Source: Cryptomeria japonica | Taxonomy: Eukaryota > Streptophyta > Pinopsida > Cupressales > Cupressaceae | Reading direction: 5' to 3' | Assembly: GCF_030272615.1 (NCBI RefSeq) | Contig: NC_081410.1 | Coordinates: forward strand, 114,544,433 to 114,608,432 | DNA length: 64,000 bases | Shown here: positions 62,301-64,000 of the stretch, one piece after another | Numbering within the stretch: position 1 is the first letter of the stretch | Layout of the letters: each line of letters begins with the position of its first letter | The notes under the pieces: generated by a model | Told to the model about the DNA's origin: nothing | The model's database searches: none | What the model saw: only the letters and a program-made list of their open reading frames with translations | Program-made: the position numbers and the translations under genes

Positions 62301-64000
62301 AGGCATGGGAGAATACACTCTGAATCAAACAATGTTCTTACGACAAGTCATGAACTCCCCCAAGGAATATGGGCGACCACATCCAAATAAGCAAATCTCC
62401 ATCATGCTCCTCAAATGGGATCCTACCGTCTTTCAAAAATGGGGCGAACTAGAGGAAGAAAGTTTATATAAAATGCTATATAAGGACGCTGGAGATGATA
62501 CACATGATCAAATTATAATACCCTGTGAAAACTATGGTAAAGGTTTCAAAATTCTGCAGAGATTTGGGTATGATGGAAAAAGTCCTCTCGGACTACGCAA
62601 AGAAGGTGTCATGGAGCCTCTACAACCTGAGCTAACTACAAGAAGGGAACGCTCTAAGGGGCTTGGTTTTCTAAACCCCAAGATTCAACACAAGAAAACA
62701 AAACAGATATGGCGAGTCAAAGTGGCTGAAGTTCAACAAGAGGATAATTATTCCACGGACTCCAATGAGTGGGAATGGGGTTCAGACAAATCCTCCAGCG
62801 ATTATGAACTTAATGAGACATTTAGAGAGCCAGATGAACCTACAAAGGAGGAGGAGTTTTACAAGAAATTCAGAGTTGGTCAAGAACCGACCCATAAGGA
62901 TCCCGCACAAGCTTCGTTTCAGGGCCCTAGGTCAGGATCACATAGGATGAGGACACCTGTCCCTGAGGGTGCTACTAGTGATGATAATTTGGACTCACTC
63001 ACGATCGACACTGATGAGGAGAGTGCCATTGACGACCTCGATGACTACCTTGACATACCTGAATATAACCACATCTTCACTATTAGCCTTGCGGATTCTA
63101 AAAACACTAAAGACCTTCCCCTCGTTCACCCCCAACTCATTGACTGGGATCAGGATGGACCACCACAGATTGATACATTTCAAAATGACGAAGCTATTGT
63201 TGATTATCTTGGCATTCGCGATGATCTTCCTCTTGGAGACCATAAAGCAGGATACGCCATAGAGCTAAATAACATGGCATACTTTGGTGAGGGTGTCGGG
63301 CCTTCTAGTCGCAAAAATGTGAAAATAAAGACAAAACAAGGGTCTTATGGCGAAAACCACACTGTGGCGCTCTCTGACTCTAAAAAAGTAAAAAGAAAGG
63401 ACGTATCTGAGGGTGAAAACCTCTCTGAGGCGCCCGAAGATGGAAGGCTTGACATTCTCCCAGCATCATACGAGGAAAAATCATCCATGTTGGTAGAGGA
63501 GACTATAAAGACAAACATTGGTACAGCCGAGGTTCCACATAACATATTTTTGGCTCAATCATTGACAGAGGCCGAGAAAGCAAGGTTCATAAGCTTCTTT
63601 AAGGCACGACAAGTCAACTTCGCATGGTCTTATGCTGATATGCCTGGACTAGACCCCGACTTAGTAATGCATCATTTAACAGTCAAACCGGGGGCAAAAC
63701 CAGTAAAACAGAAATTGAGAAAAATGCATCCACAGGTGGCATTATTAGTCAAGGCAGAGCTGGAGAAATTACTAGATGTCGGATTCATACGCCCAATTGA
63801 TTATCCTGAATGGATTTCCAACTTAGTGCCTGTTAGCAAACCAGATCGCAGCATCCGAATATGTACAGATTTCAGGGATATCAACAAGGCTTGTCCGAAG
63901 GATGATTTCCCATTACCAAACATTGATTTAATTGTTGATCTCACAGCAGGCCATGAGATGTTATCTTTAATGGACGGATTCTCTGGATATAATCAGATCA
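59302..64000 (+). CDS. Intact Gag-Pol polyprotein of Tat-lineage element E (runs off the window)
   Basis: One frame is open from ATG 59302 (MVETRLQKSRRKAKE) to the window edge, 1566 codons without a stop. I read it codon by codon. The start is fixed by a TAG four nt before the ATG. A proline/glutamine/methionine-rich N-terminus leads to the Gag core at residues about 312-500 (CPYPFDKSIPMPPFP, FDKYRGRGDPKAHIRQFF). Then come a CEFHKSKGHKTSNC zinc finger (from residue 600), the protease motif VLIDGGAGLN (Asp 841), a G-patch at about 1079-1123 (GKGFKILQRFGYDGKSPLG, SKGLGF) and an acidic linker. RT begins at about 1448 (MPGLDPDLVMHHL; DFRDINKACPKDDFPLPNID from 1523). Compared with D, RT completion, both RNase H domains and integrase should follow outside. 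Gln is written CAA about ten times as often as CAG. It is the only element here with no sign of decay. Confidence 0.96.
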   Translation, partial: MVETRLQKSRRKAKEAQGPVNMSSYEYDNDVFYNPEHTTLPDMNVYRHNPNMESANAIHNATHNDNVDNSSILSADIQESIMDPQFNRLVEEIMRRDRQYFLNMMAQSGAKIPHDFDLSQLMESRPSQQTQPNSGGPNNMMPESPSVLLQKPAIPHTQAQMHDTYTQRPSWRPYVQTHAQDMGQPRQMDTQGLPQNFDTRRPHAKIGGNTMENERPIEYGLYTQNRYGVPQQEIMPSAPYMSQQYRPPYGHVYDQYHPYMQQAPPQMGVSNMGYATRNPSPPKNNLEQQIRDLQKKVEDMGTSKPTYTMRDICPYPFDKSIPMPPFPPHFATPKFDKYRGRGDPKAHIRQFFTACIEVAAEETYLMRLFPQSLGDQAMEWFSQLPPGIKSWGDLAEAFIQHFSYNIETDVSVTTLCNTKQKEGESFASFLQRWRNLASRCSCEIPQKQMVEMFTQNVNKAIGYDLRKACLSTFKDVIEKGLATERVLIEQGVIKLFKENKEDFKGKDKPKFWNKNKNTVNDGVVDANTVRPKFIFSGSNSTNNQVNNQTASKPRRKYTPLGEPLESVFKKLVANKVITVPDFPPYEPKVKPNWWNDDEYCEFHKSKGHKTSNCHRLKNIVQDLIDRGDIEIEGHSSNQEHEVFKEPFPKHDKGKGKVTDDQANYTRTSYNYDSTINHISMDNHISTITIKNKNPENPPQRPKIVLKGVGSSSEATSECHVTTRRGKITLPGTSSKNTNLPSTKPEYDLVEQLGKTPALISILELLRISPAHKAVLDKTLRDTAVPTDLNVDQFQAMVGYLSVPHSLTFTEADDASISQPHNAPLHIEAFIHKHRIKRVLIDGGAGLNICTLSTIRQLGYSDKAVNATNQITIKAYDDEERSSKGTVILPLRIGPVTKDVICQVLDLDLTYNILLGRPWIHEMRAVPSTYHQCIKFPHNGVEVTVNGDPNPFIYCNNLRSHTEVIIPSNREATPSSAYIDPESLKPSTSKQGELRAKFQDKGMGEYTLNQTMFLRQVMNSPKEYGRPHPNKQISIMLLKWDPTVFQKWGELEEESLYKMLYKDAGDDTHDQIIIPCENYGKGFKILQRFGYDGKSPLGLRKEGVMEPLQPELTTRRERSKGLGFLNPKIQHKKTKQIWRVKVAEVQQEDNYSTDSNEWEWGSDKSSSDYELNETFREPDEPTKEEEFYKKFRVGQEPTHKDPAQASFQGPRSGSHRMRTPVPEGATSDDNLDSLTIDTDEESAIDDLDDYLDIPEYNHIFTISLADSKNTKDLPLVHPQLIDWDQDGPPQIDTFQNDEAIVDYLGIRDDLPLGDHKAGYAIELNNMAYFGEGVGPSSRKNVKIKTKQGSYGENHTVALSDSKKVKRKDVSEGENLSEAPEDGRLDILPASYEEKSSMLVEETIKTNIGTAEVPHNIFLAQSLTEAEKARFISFFKARQVNFAWSYADMPGLDPDLVMHHLTVKPGAKPVKQKLRKMHPQVALLVKAELEKLLDVGFIRPIDYPEWISNLVPVSKPDRSIRICTDFRDINKACPKDDFPLPNIDLIVDLTAGHEMLSLMDGFSGYNQI

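Larger units (their letters stand above)
56167..64000 (+). mobile_element. Element E: young Tat-lineage gypsy retrotransposon, partial
   Basis: LTR, primer-binding site, 2.35 kb leader and open gag-pol. The 3' part lies outside the window. Lack of stops suggests a recent, possibly still mobile copy; LTR identity cannot be measured here. Confidence 0.9.

Overview
The window looks like intergenic DNA of a large, repeat-rich seed-plant genome. Plant-type LTR retrotransposons (Ty1/copia, chromovirus and Tat lineages), very AT-rich spacers and decay dominated by C-to-T stop codons all point that way. A conifer or other gymnosperm is my guess, but nothing here proves it. I see no host gene, no tRNA or rRNA gene, and nothing bacterial.

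Layout, left to right. 1-2610: a decayed copia element (A) ending in a polypurine tract and 3' LTR. 2611-4952: non-coding remnants holding an orphan 21-bp-phased TAGCGCAT array. 4953-5642 and about 11255-13445 are two halves of an unclassified repeat whose second copy lies at 16490-20484 and carries a solo LTR. Between the halves, on the minus strand, are a chromovirus-type LTR end and element F, which has a copia-type Gag, no pol, and an unrecognised ORF of about 640 codons. 13446-16489 is spacer with a long purine tract and (GA)n. 20485-31708: chromovirus B (3.6 kb LTRs, gag-pol with chromodomain, in one frame apart from stop codons), whose 3' LTR is cut by the next insertion. 31709-40177 plus 55407-56166: element C, a Tat-like, essentially non-coding element. 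40178-55406, minus strand: Tat element D, complete with both LTRs and a 5-bp CACAT target duplication, sitting inside C. 56167-64000: Tat element E, with a 5' LTR, a 2.35 kb leader and a gag-pol frame that is open from 59302 to the window edge. The nesting order is repeat, then B, then C, then D. E lies to the right of C's second half and continues past the window.

The most striking unexplained structure is in the leaders of C, D and E. About 85-110 nt downstream of each primer-binding site there is an array of a short CpG-containing core at a strict 20-21 nt spacing, with unrelated spacers between the cores. The core is TAGCGCAT in C, its relative TAGCGCT in D, and GCGTCTGTG in E. C and E have a second array closer to the coding region, and a degraded one stands alone at 3032-3229. 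Chromovirus B independently carries a 19-20-nt-phased series of GCTACC/GGTAGC mini-hairpins in both LTRs. I know of no named feature that matches these arrays.

The elements do not work together as a pathway. Each encodes its own Gag, protease, reverse transcriptase/RNase H and integrase, or depends on relatives for them (C and F). Only E still looks potentially functional in the part visible here.
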